A stretch of 64,000 nt of DNA from Rhizophagus irregularis (GCF_026210795.1 NC_089449.1:2108001-2172000); one strand, 5' to 3'; shown: positions 1 to 12,591, numbered from the stretch's first letter. Notes: generated by a model from the letters alone, not told the origin. Translations and numbers: made by a program.

Positions 1-2245
1 AAATTTGCTTTCTTCAATTAAAAATTCAACAATTGTTCTATTTAGCATTGAAGTGGATATTAATGATCTATTAATAAGAAATGGCATGATCATACTTAAA
101 CGAAGATAATCAGAAAAAAAATATGAGTTTAAATGAGAAATAGGATTGTGTTGACGAGACCAAACTGATGGATATTCAAAATTACGCCATACATTTAAAA
201 ATTCATTCTCTCCTATTGAATTTAATATTCCAAATGTTGATTGCAACATTTCTTTTGCAAGTCCACCTATACAATGAAATGCATCATGTGGACATTATTG
301 AATATGTCTATCACGTGAAATACTATCAAAACTAGAAGGTTTCTCACGAATTCCATATTGAGTAGAAAGTATTTCACGTTCAGCTTGAGTTTTAGCATTA
401 CTTATATCTTCAAAATAAGATGTAGTTATGTGATAGTAACGCGCATATTTAACAATATCAAAAGTAATATCATGCAAATTATTATGATGGATCATACAAT
501 TTCGGCATCCATAATGTGCATTATGATTCTTGATTCCTGATTGTTCATTACCTTCAGGTAAATCACTTGTTATGACACCCAATCCACCAGTAACCCAAAC
601 AGTTTGGTTACTAATTTCCAATTCATAACCATGTTCAAGATCTTGGATATCATTAATTAGTGGCTGTAACACCTCATCACATGAAGCTGAAAAAGGAATA
701 AAGCCAATAAGAAAATGATTTTTTAGTTTTTGACGTAAAATCTGTGGCATATTTCCGATCTGCAAATAAATACCACCAATACCATGGTATGCATTACGAA
801 ATGGACCAAACTTATCAATGTAGATATCTAAAAAAAATTTGTAAATTGGTAAATTAGATGGAGTATTTTGTGTAGTTATATATTCAACTGGATGATGATG
901 TCGTAAATCAATTGGTCTTGTGCTCCACTGCCCATTGATACAATATACAATTTCATTTATAAAATATTGAAAATTGCTGAGTTCACCAATATCTGTTAAC
1001 CAAATATCTACTTTTGACACAATATTTATAGGATTAATAATTATTGTATAATCAGTCATCCATAGACATCCATCATAAGAAGCATTTCTTCTTTGCTGTG
1101 ATTTGAGTTGAAAAGGCAATGAATTATATTCAATAATATTTTCAATTCTAATACAAATATCATGAGAATCATTAATATGTAAGATTGATATAATTCGACC
1201 ATAACATAATTGATTGATTGTATGTATATTGTAGTATTTGATGAAATCACCAAGATTATAAATTGTTTCATTTAATTTAATGTGTTCAGTACCAAACAAT
1301 GGAGATTTGTACCAGAGAACTCCATGCCATATTTCCTGTTTGTTTTCACAATATATACCTGGACCAAAGTACATATGTTCATGCAGCTGTGGATTTGATA
1401 ATATACGGCAAAGAATATTTTTTAAGGGAAAAATAAAAGCTTGAGTAGTAGGTTTAGAGGTAGATGGTGTATTATGATTGTTAAGAGAAATAGTATATCC
1501 TTTAAATGGAAGGAGAGGTAACCCATTTCGATACTTTTTAACAGTTGCGAGTGAAAATGGAACATCATTTGCATTAAATTTGGGATATTTAACAATATTT
1601 GCAAAATCCTTATATGCTTCAAAACCTAATTTTAAAAATATATATGATTAGTATAAAAATATAAAAAGTAGTACTGTAATTTTATAGATAAAAACATATA
1701 CCTATTTGATGTTTTATAACCCATAAAAATAATAAAAATATAGTAAAATTTGGAAAATATGGTCCTGCATCTCCAGAATAACAATTTTGTTTTTTATTAT
1801 TATCATATTCTCGTCTATTAAATTCCCCATTTGTATCACAATTTTCTGTAAAATCTTCGTCAATATAATTAAATTCTCCATAAATATCACTATTTCCATT
1901 TACATTTTCATCAATATTGTTAAATTCTTCGCCAGTATCATAAATTTCTGTAAAATCATCATCAATAAGATCTTCGTTAAAGTCATTAAAATTGTGATAA
2001 GAATCTTTATTATTTTTGCTAGTATCATGATTATTATTAATACTTTCATTAATTTTATAATAAAAATTATTCGTATTTGATTGTGATGAAGTATTATTTT
2101 CACAAATATTTTGTTGTTTATCTAAAATGATAGTATGATTAGATATAGATGAATTATTATTTGAATGAGTATCTCTAGATTTACGCAAACAAAAGTTGGA
2201 TTTTTTATGTTGTTTTTTATCAGCTCTAATTTTTTTTAAAAACAT
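1..2245 (-). pseudogene. Tnp2/CACTA-like transposase, left-edge partial copy
   Basis: Two exons can be joined. Exon 1 (2245 down to 1702) encodes a Ser/Asn- and Asp/Glu-rich N-terminus with repeated 'FTE..DT.GEFN' segments. The intron 1701-1626 has a GTATATG donor, a TACTAAT branch-like site and a TTAG acceptor. Exon 2 runs from 1625 to a TAA at 295-297. It carries 'YFGPGI', 'YKFFLDIYIDKFGPFRNAYH', 'LIGFIPFS' and 'DLPEGNEQSG' followed by 'GCRNC'. The last two resemble the 'DFP..G.LSG' plus 'CP.C' segment of Tnp2-type transposases, which is my reason for the family call. After the TAA the same frame continues ('CPHDAFHCIGGLAKEML...') to base 1, aligned with the copy at 35.4-39.4 kb, so the TAA is probably a nonsense codon. 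The gene leaves the window. A divergent gene starts 196 bp away at 2442. Family call moderate; kinship with the second copy sure. Confidence 0.7.
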
Positions 2246-2441
2246 TATTCTATAACTAAATTTTAACGTTAATCTTGAATTTTGATAAAAAAAAGATGAG
2301 AATTTTATAGATCTAATGATTAAATACACTATAAAATTCTATATTAGTGTAACAATTGATTTATTGATTGGTATTTAACTTCATCAAATTAAACTAATAA
2401 TTGACTTTTTCTTAAAAAAAATTCTTTTTTTAAAACCAAAT

Positions 2442-4269
2442 ATGCCTCGTGGTAAAGGAATTAAAAAAGGTTTTACTGGAAGACGACCTATAACTAGAAA
2501 TACTAAAAATGCTGACAATGCTTCTTTAACTTCCAATATGCCTATTAAAAAACGTCAAACAAAAAATTCTTCTATTACTAATACTAATAGTAATATATCT
2601 AGCGAATCTATAACTCCTGATGATAATATACTTACTACGAGTTGTCAAATAAATAAAAATACCACAAATACTCCTCCACTTGCACCAGTAATGAAAAATT
2701 CTTTTACTGAAAGTAGTGTACTTAATATACATCCTATGAAAGGCTACACGCTACACAGCTTGATTATGATGATCGTGATGATCACGAAAATAAATTTAAA
2801 AATGATGGCCATGAAGATACTGATAATGAATTGAATGCAACAGATACAAATTTTCGCTAAGATATGATACCTGACAGACCTGAAATTTTTATATCAAGTG
2901 TAACGAGAACAGGTATGTTAAGTATAAATATATTATATGTAAATAATGTAATGGTAAAACTAATATGGTAAGTAACTAATTAAAATTTTGATTTACAGAA
3001 AAGAAAACTCTAGATGAATTAATAAATAATGTAAATATTTTAAGTGATGGTCCTTTTTATTTATCAAATAAACGTATGAAATTAGATGAAAAAAGTAAGT
3101 TAAAAAATTAAAGAAATTTTAAGATAAAAAAAGTTAAACAATTACTTATTATAAAATTCCTATAACAGCATCTTCAACTGTATCATCAGCCACATCAATG
3201 ACAGCTGTACCATCATTTACATCGGCAATACCATCACCTGCTAAAAAATCTTTATTAACAAGTCATAACCAAACAAATATTCATGAAATTGAAGCTAATA
3301 ATGAAATGGATACTACTACAACCGTCCAACCAGCAATCTCTCTTAGTAATCAAGATTCAACAAATAATTTAATGCCAATATTTAATGCTTTTTTGCAAGC
3401 ATTATCTTCAAGTATATGTTCAACTACAGGATCTACTGTATTACAATCTTCTCTAAATAATAATACTTTACATGATCAAATGAATATAAATTTAAATAAT
3501 AATAATGTAAGTGATTTTAAATTATTAATGAGAAAACTTCAATTAATAATAATCAAAATTTTTTTTTATAGGTTTCCCAACTTACACAACTTGCGACTCA
3601 TTTATTAATGACAAAAGTTCTCTTTTTTCGTATACGAAAACCAACACCAGAATTAATTTTAGCACTAGCCAGAGAATGTGCTAAACATCTTGGTATTACT
3701 AAAATAGATGCTGGCGATGTTAAAAAAAAAGGTTGCAGATGGTTTGCCACTTGGAGAGTAAAATTGTATGACGAATGTACTGAAATAGCATTTGATTTTC
3801 TGGACCGTTACACGTAAGATATTTAACTGTTTTGTGATCAATGTTTATTATAATTAGTAATAGAAATTAATTGTAGTTTATTATTTATATCATATAGTGT
3901 GACCCAGAATAACCTTCCGAACTCCTCTCATCTTCAAAACTTTATAAGTAAAGATGATATTATCAAAGTCTTTGAACCACAATTAAAACAAGTCGAAAGA
4001 AATCGTTTGTTTGAAAATCAAAACATCATGGATTGCATTAAAAAACTACTTATCAAGTAGTTTTAATTATAGTCTGTTACTTTGTACAAAAAGATATTGA
4101 TCGTACTATTTATTTCAGTGCCAGAAGAAATAAACGAACTGGATGGCGAAGTGCAATATTAACAGATTTGCATAATCTTGATCGTATCACTGCAAGTGTA
4201 CAGATTATTTCCGAAGATGGGACAACACTAGCAAGTGATTTAAATATTAATAGTTATATGAATTGGTAA
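2442..4269 (+). pseudogene. Six-exon partner gene divergent from the Tnp2-like transposase
   Basis: Six exons fit canonical splice sites: 2442-2912, 2999-3094, 3169-3506, 3572-3813, 3898-4056 and 4119-4269. The N-terminus is basic ('MPRGKGIKKGFTGRRPI'), then comes a Ser/Thr/Asn-rich region and an acidic stretch. Exon 4 carries a compact domain ('LILALARECAKHLGITKIDAGDVKKKG...WFATWRVKLYDE') and exon 6 ends '...DLNINSYMNW'. I do not recognise the domain. The basic start and the position back-to-back with a transposase suggest the DNA-binding second protein of a two-gene transposon; that is inference. Exon 1 needs a one-base frameshift near 2750 and has an in-frame TAA near 2857, so this copy is probably dead although all five introns keep good splice sites. 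Confidence 0.6.
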
Positions 4270-4299
4270 ATTCCGAAAAAAAATAGTTATTCTATTGAT

Positions 4300-4690
4300 T
4301 TATTCATATAATTTGTAATGAATTTAATGCAAATATAATAATAATTATATAATTATTGTAAATATAATTTCAAAATGCTTTTTATATAAAATAATTTGTA
4401 ATATTTTTATAATTCTTTTAATATATAATAAAATACGTTACAAAATGCATTGTAAAATCATTAAATAATTTTTAAATTGTAATATTTTTATAATTCATTT
4501 TAGATCATTATGAAATATATTACAAAATACATTGCAAATTCATTTTATCTTAATGGTTTTAAAATATTTTTCCTAATCCTTTATAATATAGATTACAAAA
4601 TGATTAAAAATACTGATATTCATTACAAAATAATATTACAATTATATAAGTATTATAAAAATATTGAAAAATCATTACAATAGCATTTCA
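4300..4690. repeat. AT-rich tract with ATTACAAAATG / CATTGTAAAAT repeats
   Basis: Short motifs of the form TTACAAAAT and their complements recur about every 30-60 bp just downstream of the partner gene. This could be the subterminal region of the two-gene transposon on the left. No CACTA-type end was found, so the element's right border is undefined. Confidence 0.4.
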
Positions 4691-5200
4691 GAAAAATATT
4701 CATTTTTAGCTAAGTATTCTTTGATCTTTTTCTTATTTTTTGTTCCTAATATCTTTCTTTTGCTATTTTTTTCATTCTTAATACCTTTATTATTTTTGTT
4801 TTTGACACTTTTCTTTAACTATTCTTTATTCCTAATGCTTCTTTTATTTTTCTTATTTTTCATTTCTAACATCTCTTTTTGCTATTTATTCATTTCTAAT
4901 TTTTCTTTTTTATTTTTCATTTTCTAATGCTTTCTTTTTATTGTTTTTTATTCCTGATACTCTATTTTTACTATTTTTTGTTCTGATACTTCCCTTTTTA
5001 TTATTTTTCATTCCTGGTTTCTTTATTTCTAATGCTTTCTTTTCTTATTTATTCTTGACATCTCCCTTTTATTGTTTAATGCTTCTTTTTGTTATTTTAT
5101 TTAAAACACTTTTCTTTTACTATAGTTTCTTTTTATTGTTATTTATTATTCTTACTTTTATCATTACATTATCCTTTTTAGATTTAAGAAAATAATTCCT
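4690..5200. repeat. T-rich strand-asymmetric degenerate tandem repeat
   Basis: About 500 bp are almost free of G on the plus strand and built from variants of 'TTCTAATGCTTTCTTTTTATT' type units with 'CATTCCT' and 'CTGATACT' phrases. Open frames here are hydrophobic low-complexity translations of the repeat, not genes. Confidence 0.6.
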
Positions 5201-5658
5201 AGAAATAAAAATGTTAGATTAATTATAATTTATCAAAAATATCTTCAAAGTTTACTTACCTGGAAATAAAAAATTTTTAAGAAAAGTAAATATAAATAAA
5301 TAATTAAGTATAATAATAAATAATTTTTTTTAAATAAGAAGTGTGAATTGTACAATTTTGAATATAAAATTTAAGTTAATTAAATAATTAGTATTATTTG
5401 TACTGTATAAATCTGATTATAAAATTTTTATACAGTACTAATTATATAAATTTTTTAATTTTATCAGTTATATGAATAAACTATACATTATGAATTTTTT
5501 TAATTTATCATACAGTACAATATAGTGCTTTATATAGTACTGTACTGTACTATATGAGAAATTTTTAAAAAAATTATATAGTACAGTTTATTTCTATACT
5601 GATATTTACATATTAAAATTTCAAGTATTATTAATATATATATTTTTGAGTAATCATA
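5201..5658. other. AT-rich intergenic sequence
   Basis: No gene seen. The stretch holds small palindromes around 'AGTACTGTACTGTACT' (about 5540) and 'ATACAGTACTAATTATA'. I can assign no function. Confidence 0.5.
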
Positions 5659-6584
5659 TGGGCTGATTTGTTTACTCTGCATTAAAAAGAATTATTGATT
5701 GATTTTCACAATTTTTGTTACTCAAAATTGTTTTGTAATACTAAAAAATCATCTGATTGATGATCACTTGACTAAATAATAAGTTGAACAAAAATTTACA
5801 TTTGTAAAACTTAAATTATTAAATGTAAAAGAGCTGTAAAAAAATCCATTTCACTAATAAAAAACCCATTTCTCATATATATGGAATTTTTAACATATAT
5901 TATTAAAAAGTAAGTATATTTTAATAAATATAAAGTAAAATAAAAATGTATATACTAGCCTTAGTAGCTATAAATGTTTATAAAAGTATAATAAAAATAT
6001 TATATAAAAGATAGTATCATAATAAATATTTTCAAACAATAAAAATAATTATTTTATGTCAGAGTTTGTATTACCATCTTTAAACGCAAATATATTAAGA
6101 TTCACTAATCCGTTTTCTATAATTTTAGGCTTGTTGGAAAGCCCTTATTCTGGACTTTATAGGCGAAAAAAGAGCTCACCGATTGAATCATTAAATCCGG
6201 AGATATTTACGTTTAAAGTTGAGGTACAAATTTTTTAACATGCTTAAATGCAAATATCTTGGGATCCACTGATCTATTTTGTATAAATTTAGGCTCCTTG
6301 GAAAGCCCTTAATCTGGTCTATATGAACGAAAAAAGAGCTTGCCGATTGGATCACTGGATCTGGAGATATTTACGTTTTAAGTTGAGATATAAATTTTTA
6401 ACATATATAGTAAGTGCTAAGAATTATATTAATTTAAAAGAAATATTTACCAAATTATAGTATAATAACATTAAATAAAAATTTTTTAATACTCATTCCC
6501 AATTTACTGTATATTATATAGTATTTTGTATAATAAAAATGTAATAAAATTAATATTTTAATTAAAGGTAGACAAATCAGCCCA
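5659..6584. mobile_element. 926-bp non-autonomous DNA element, TIR TGGGCTGATTTGT, TA target
   Basis: The left end reads TA-TGGGCTGATTTGTTTAC and the right end is the inverse, ...ACAAATCAGCCCA-TA. The arms match over about 17-20 bp. The flanking TA dinucleotides fit a Tc1/mariner-type target duplication. There is no transposase inside; the interior carries a two-unit tandem repeat at 6078-6402. Confidence 0.7.
6078..6402 (+). repeat. Two tandem ~162-bp units with a GGATCACTGGAT core
   Basis: The units 6078-6238 and 6241-6402 align end to end: 'GCAAATAT..T..GAT.CACT', then 'TTAGGC...TTGGAAAGCCCTTA', then 'CGAAAAAAGAGCT..CCGATTG', then '..GGAGATATTTACGTTT'. A 60-codon open frame in unit 1 is not kept in unit 2, so I do not call a gene. 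The last part of each unit recurs in unrelated elements elsewhere in the window. Confidence 0.7.
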
Positions 6585-7630
6585 TATGTTAATAAAATAT
6601 GATTAGTATAAATCATTTCATAAGTGTTGATTTTTAAAATTTTTTCAAATAATTATTTTAACATTTTTTCTTGATAAATTGATTAGATTGTTCATATTAC
6701 AAAGTAGCTTTATAATGAATCATTATGAATGATTGTGATTATATAATTTATATAAATAATAATTAATTAAACTTTTATTAAAGTTTTACTTTTCTTATGA
6801 ATATTGTAACTATTAGTAATTTACAAAAATGTAAAAAATGTTAAAAAAATTTACTTCTAGAAGCTTTTATTAATGAAAATACTTAGCAATTTAAAATTTG
6901 TAATATAATTATATCTATAATACATGATAATCATATAATTTATACAGAATTTTTTAATATGCTCTTGAAGTAGTTTTGTAAATAATGTGTACAATACAAT
7001 AGAGTTTACAGGAATTAAATTTTAATAATCTTGAAAATATTAATAAAATTATTATAATTTGAATATTTAGCTAAAATTATTATTTATAATTCTAGCTGAT
7101 AGGATTATATAATTTTATTGCTTATAATCATATCTTTATTATAGTAACCAAATATAATTTATTTTAAATATATAACTATATATAAAGAGGGTTAACTGTA
7201 TATAAATAGTTTTTCTAATTTATATGATGTAATAAGTCAATTGTATTTAGTTTAAAAAAAAAAATATAATAAAATAAAATATGAAAAAAGTAAAATTTTC
7301 ATTACAAAAATTTCAACAAATTATTATTTAAAATTTATTTAATAAAAATTATTTTATTTTATTTACTTTAATACTAATAAAAAACAAAGAATAGGACTTT
7401 TTTTGAAAAGTACTATATATAATAGAAAAAAGCATAAAACTATTTTATTTAATTTAATATAGAGAATTATAATTTAAAAAGATGTTATAATTCTGACAAA
7501 TTTTATAATTCTAGTTTGAATTATATGAAAAAAGGATGATATTAGATAAAACATTAATAAAGAATAATTTGGAAATTTAGATATTATACATAATAATAGA
7601 TCACTAAATCATTATATTATATAAAGGTGA
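6585..7630. other. AT-rich intergenic sequence
   Basis: Very AT-rich sequence with homopolymer runs. No credible coding frame, RNA gene or terminal repeat was seen. Confidence 0.6.
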
Positions 7631-7930
7631 ATATTTGGCACCTAAATTCAGGCGGGTATTATTTAACCAAAACAGGAAATATGATTAGACTGCGGTGTAA
7701 CAATCCGGACATAATATAAAAATTACGGGATTTTTTTTTTTGGCTTTCGCAATTACCAAAACTGTCGAACATTTCGTGGTGAATTTCGATCGCGTTATTT
7801 GGTTTTCGAAGAACACTAAGTACTATATACACAAAAAAGTATGTGCAAAACAATTATTTGGTGTATTTGCCCTTAAAATGATTAAAATATCACGTCAGTT
7901 TTCTTACATTTTATCATCCCTTGTGAAGAA
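7631..7930 (+). promoter_or_regulatory. Probable promoter and 5' leader of DDI1
   Basis: Base composition becomes visibly less AT-rich just upstream of the DDI1 start. Two short overlapping opposite-strand open frames here (60-odd codons) lack any recognisable motif. I treat the segment as promoter and leader; no specific element can be named. Confidence 0.35.
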
Positions 7931-9849
7931 ATGAAAATTACGTTTACAACAGAATCGGCCGAAGTCCATGAATTGGAAGTCGACTCACAAATGGAATTAG
8001 AAAATATTAAAGCTTTAATTGAGACAATGGTTTGAGAATTTTTAATATTCTTCAGAATGCCGAAATTTTTAGCACGGTTTTGATTTGTCAAATTATTATA
8101 GACAGGGATAGCGCCTGCTGATCAAATTTTATTTCATCACGAACAAGAATTGACGGATCCAAAGAAAACTCTAGAGCAATATGGTGTTATTCAAGATGAC
8201 ATATTGTTTCTTAAGAAAAGTCCTTCCAGTAGTCAACCATCGTCTACAGCGTAAAGTTTTTTTTTTTTTATATTCCTTTCTCCATTTATACTTCGACAAT
8301 GATAGTTATCATACAATATTAGTGCAGAACATATAAGTCAATTCGTTTTGAGTCGGCCCGATTTGATGCAACAATTACTTCAAGTAAGTTACTTAAAGGA
8401 TTTTTGTCAATTATTGAATGAACTAAATACATAAATTAGCTTATTGATTTACAAGCTTCAGCCGGAACTTGCTGATGCTGCATTGAATGATCCGTCAAGA
8501 TTTACTGCACTAATTCGACAGATGGAACAGCGTCAAGGGGAGCTTCAAAGGATGCAACAAATCGTAGGCTTTTTGTTTAATGTAAAGAGATTCTATTTCC
8601 GTTGAGACCATTAATTTTCTTTTTTGACAATAAACAGAATATGCTTAATGCCGATCCGTATGATATTGAGGCACAAAGAAGGATAGAAGAGGAAATAAGA
8701 ATGCAAAATGTTTTGGCTAACATGGAAACTGCATTGGAATATAGTCCGGAATCTTTTGGCAGAGTTCGTTTAATAGTATTAAAGAATTTATTTCATAATT
8801 AAAATATATGGCTTATATACATTTGTGATTAGGTAACAATGTTATATATTAACGTTGAAGTTAATGGAAATCCGGTGAAGGCTTTTGTCGATTCTGGTGC
8901 TCAAGCTACTATCAGTAGGTTAAATGCGATGTTCTTTTTTTTTGTATTATTAATTTAACGAATTAATTATTTCTCATAAATTAAGTGAGTCCTCAGTGTG
9001 CCGAAAATTGCGGGTATGTGATCATTCAATTCGTTGAATTTAAAAAAATATGCATTTTTTAATGTTAATGTGGGTATATATTAGAATTATGCGACTTGTA
9101 GATAAACGATTTGCAGGGGTTGCTAAAGGTGTGGGAACTGCGAAAATTATAGGCCGTGTTCACACCGCACAAATTCGTGTCGGGACAGATTTGTTTTTGG
9201 CTTGTTCGTTTACGATTATGGAAGTACGTAAATAAACTAATATAGTGAAATTAAAAGTATTCTTAAATTGAATTCCCGAAAATATATTGTTAGGGACGTG
9301 GAGTCGATTTATTATTCGGTCTAGATATGCTTAAGCGTCATCAGGTTGGTTTAGGGTTATTTACAAAGATTCAAAGACATATTTATCATCAAACTAAAAA
9401 ATAGTAATTATTTAGGCATGTATTGATTTGCGAAAGAATGCGTTAATTATTAATGATAAAGAAATTCGGTTTTTAGCAGAACATGAATTACCAGAAAGTG
9501 CAAGAATGGATGAGATGGGTGAAAATCTTGATGATATAGCAAGTAGCTCTAGCGCGTCAAATACGAAATCTCCATCAATTTCTTCTAGCATCATCGCTAA
9601 TCCGCCTTCCTCAAATTCTTCTTCCCCGGGTAATTATCATTGATTTTTGTTGACATTTTAATCACATACTAATTTTTATTATTATTTATTTTAATAGTAT
9701 CTCAACAACATTCACAATATCCAGAAGAACATATTCAAAATTTGATTTCAATGGGTGGAATTACAAGAGATCAGGCTATTAAATTATTAGACATAGCAAG
9801 TGGTAATGTTGATGCCGCTGCTAGCATATTATTTGATAGCAAGAATTGA
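7931..9849 (+). CDS. DDI1: DNA damage-inducible protein 1 (Ddi1), ubiquitin-receptor aspartyl protease
   Basis: Eleven exons join in frame: 7931-8029, 8102-8250, 8323-8383, 8462-8563 (or from 8456), 8638-8763, 8833-8914, 8986-9013, 9085-9223, 9294-9344, 9416-9629 and 9698-9849, giving about 400 residues, the usual family length. The domain order is diagnostic: an N-terminal ubiquitin-like fold (residues 1-80, '[19 protein letters not shown]'), a helical linker ending '[16 protein letters not shown]'-like, a retroviral-type aspartyl protease with catalytic '[12 protein letters not shown]', the conserved '[19 protein letters not shown]' and '[11 protein letters not shown]', then a Ser-rich spacer and a C-terminal UBA domain ('[34 protein letters not shown]'). 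Ddi1 proteins cleave highly ubiquitinated substrates and shuttle them to the proteasome. Every key segment is present, so the gene looks functional. It converges on RCF2 with 140 bp between stops. Confidence 0.96.
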
Positions 9850-9989
9850 TAATATTATTCCGTAGTAGTATTTGAAAGTTATTACGGATTTTATATTTTA
9901 TTTTTCATATTTATTATTATAATTATTAAATGTTAACTAAATTTTTACATTTTCGTTTGTTATAATATGAGGTAATTATTAAATAAGAA

Positions 9990-10704
9990 TTAAGAAATCT
10001 CATTAATTTTTTTTTCTTCAGCAGCAACCAAGTCTTTCCAATAATCTTGACCTGCGGGTGCTCTTGGTTTTCTTTTATCAGTCACAGAAATACTAGCAGC
10101 AGCGGCGATGAGTACAATTGTTAAAGCCTGAGCATACATACGTGCTTGTACAACTTTTTGAGAAAGGGATAAATATCTAAAATTAAAGAGAGAGTTAAAT
10201 ATCATGAAGAAATTAATTATAACACATTACTATGCTTACTTGTTGTTATAAGTATAAGCTAAACTACCAGCAATACTTAAAGCCCAAGCAGAAGTTGCAA
10301 TACTATATCTATTTTCAGATATGACATCTTTAGTTTTTTGTAAAGAAGTTTTTTCTTGTAAAGAAATTTGTTTTTCAGGTTCATAGTAGCCATATTTTTT
10401 TCTTTCGTATTCTAAACCAGCTCGTTCAGCTAAAGTAATACTTGCAGCTGAAGTACCAGAAGAGACTAAAAAAGCTTTAATGGGTAAAGTTAACTTTCTA
10501 AAATTCGGAGAATAACGTTGAGCTATTAAAGATAAACCCAACGTTACTCCAAGACCAATTCCTGCTCCTTTAATACCACCTTTAATTGTTGCATTATAAT
10601 GTTCTAAATTAAGTCATAAAGTTAGATAAAGAGTATATATAAACAAAAGTAAATTCGAAGAATTTATTTGAACCTTGTTTTTCTTGTTCTGTAAGTATTT
10701 TCAT
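9990..10704 (-). CDS. RCF2: Respiratory supercomplex factor 2 (HIG1-type mitochondrial inner membrane protein)
   Basis: Three exons read on the minus strand: 10704-10674, 10603-10240 and 10176-9990, about 193 residues. The first exon encodes only 'MKILTEQEKQ'. Exon 2 gives 'EHYNATIKGGIKGAGIGLGVTLGLSLIAQRY' (first glycine-rich membrane segment) and ends '...SIATSAWALSIAGSLAYTYNNK', a second membrane segment. Exon 3 carries the HIG1-type signature 'SQKVVQARMYAQALTIVLI' and a charged C-terminus. The start 'MKILT', the 'KGG' turn and the 'KVVQARMYAQ' motif are typical of fungal Rcf2, a cytochrome c oxidase/III-IV supercomplex assembly and modulation factor. Introns of 70 and 63 nt have clean sites (a GT donor after CAAG; GTAAGC donor). 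A TATA-like palindrome GTATATATAC lies at 10751-10760, about 50 bp upstream of the start codon. I see no defects. Confidence 0.93.
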
Positions 10705-10760
10705 GTTGAATTGTAAAGAATATTTGATCCAGATTCGAAGTGAAAGGTGCGTATATATAC

Positions 10761-11980
10761 ATTAAGATCACGCCATTTCCTCCATTCCATTATTTCGATA
10801 TATTCCGAAGTCTAAGCTGTAAGCAGAAAATTTATTGAAAAATGAGATGCTTGATAGACCGAAATTTATCCGCTGTATCATTAAATTATCGACCGACATT
10901 GCGTCATACATGTATGCACTTCGGTATTTACCAGATTGAAAACAACACCAGTGATAATTATTATTGATACGTGTAATTATAAATTAATTTTTATAGTTAT
11001 AAACTTTATTAATAAATGTTTAAAAACTTTAAATGTAAATACAATAAAAAAAAGCATTATGTTAAATTTATAAATTTATTTTTGGTATATCAAATTAATC
11101 ATTACATATAGATCATCAGTAAATCATAATGCGGGCCAAAATCTAATTCTTGCCATCATTATGCAAACTTTAGTGTATAAACTGACCAGAATTAATATTA
11201 ATGCTATTACACGCAAGTGTATAACTTCTAAACTCAAGCCAAGGCTAATGATTTTTTGCAGCACTATAAGATAAATTTTGTGTGTGATAAAAATAAATTG
11301 TGTTTTGTGGTGAAAAGAAAATTTTTACTGATTATATGTAATTTTCTCAATAAAATATGTGAATTTATGTAAACAAAAAAAAAAATTATCTGAATTTTGA
11401 CTAAATTTAATAAATTTTATACAATTTTGTGATAATCAAAAAATCACAAATTTTGTATTTTATATGATTAAAGAATCCAAAAAATTAAAGCTCAGAATTT
11501 ATAAAGAATAAAAAAAAAATATTAATATATTTCTTAAAATTTTTTTATAAAAATTTAAGAAAAGCTAATACTGTAAATAATAAAAAAAAGAAACATTAAA
11601 ATGTTTCTTAAAATTAACTTTAAAAAGAACCTACCTACTTCTATTAAGATAAGTTAATATATAAAATTTGTTAAAAATCTATTATAAAAGGAAATTTTAT
11701 ATTATTATAATTTTTTCCTTTTTAACTAATTAACTAATAGAATTTAAATAAATCCTAAGATAAAGTTTTATATAAAGTTGAATTTTTTATAGTAATATTA
11801 GTAGTAGGTAAAGTTTTCTTTAGAATCTATTTGAAAGGAATTTAAAAAGCCTAATCTTACAAAATTAAAAAAAATCAATGCCAATATTTTAAAATTACTG
11901 ATTTTTTATTAAAATAAATTTCAAAATTACTATAAATAATAATATATGAAATATTAAAATAAAAAAAAGTTTTGATAACT
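10761..11980. other. AT-rich intergenic sequence
   Basis: The first 150 bp upstream of RCF2 are less AT-rich and may belong to its promoter. The rest is low-complexity AT-rich DNA with no recognisable gene or repeat. Confidence 0.5.
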
Positions 11981-11982
11981 TA

Positions 11983-12174
11983 CCGTAAAGTCCCGATTAT
12001 AAACACTTCCTGAATATAAGCACTCCCAGATTTTTATATTACCCGAAAGTAAGCACCCTTGACCAACACTATGATAATTTTGGCCAATACTACAATATAC
12101 TAAATATATAAATTTATCCAAATATAAGCACCCCTATAACAAAAAAATGTTGCTTATATTCGAAACTTTACGGT
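11983..12174. mobile_element. 192-bp MITE, TIR CCGTAAAGT..CGATTATAA, TA target
   Basis: The left end TA-CCGTAAAGTCCCGATTATAA is mirrored by ...TTATATTCGAAACTTTACGG-TA. TA dinucleotides flank both ends, as in Tc1/mariner-type MITEs. The interior holds 'TATAAGCACCC'-like repeats and no coding capacity. Confidence 0.75.
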
Positions 12175-12583
12175 ATTTTAAAATTTACTTAAGTTTCAAC
12201 TTTTAAAGCTTTGCATCAATATCAGAGTTTTATTTAACATCTCAAATATCCAAATCTTTGAAACCAATTTCTTACAAAAAAATAAAAAAAAAACTTCTTT
12301 TAGAAATTAATTTTCTTTTAAAAATTATTTTAAAACTCATCTGAAAATTCAGATAATAAAGTTAATAGGTATTGTTTTACAAAAAAAAAGTTAATAGAAA
12401 TGTAAATTAATTATTTGAGAAAATTTTTTTTTCACAATATATAAATTGTTTAAATTAATTATATTTATTTTTATTTATTTTTTTTTTTTTATACTTTATT
12501 ATAGATGTGATCATGTCCTATTATAATCACGCTTACTTACATATATAAACTTACAAAATATAAGATAAACAAATACATATAAG
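12175..12583. other. AT-rich intergenic sequence
   Basis: Homopolymer-rich DNA with no feature I can support. Confidence 0.5.
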
Positions 12584-12591
12584 AATTAAGC

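Noticed and set aside
4664-5195. Two hydrophobic open frames of 84-87 codons, superficially membrane proteins
   Set aside because: They arise from T-rich degenerate repeats; the repeat, not a protein, explains the Phe/Leu composition.
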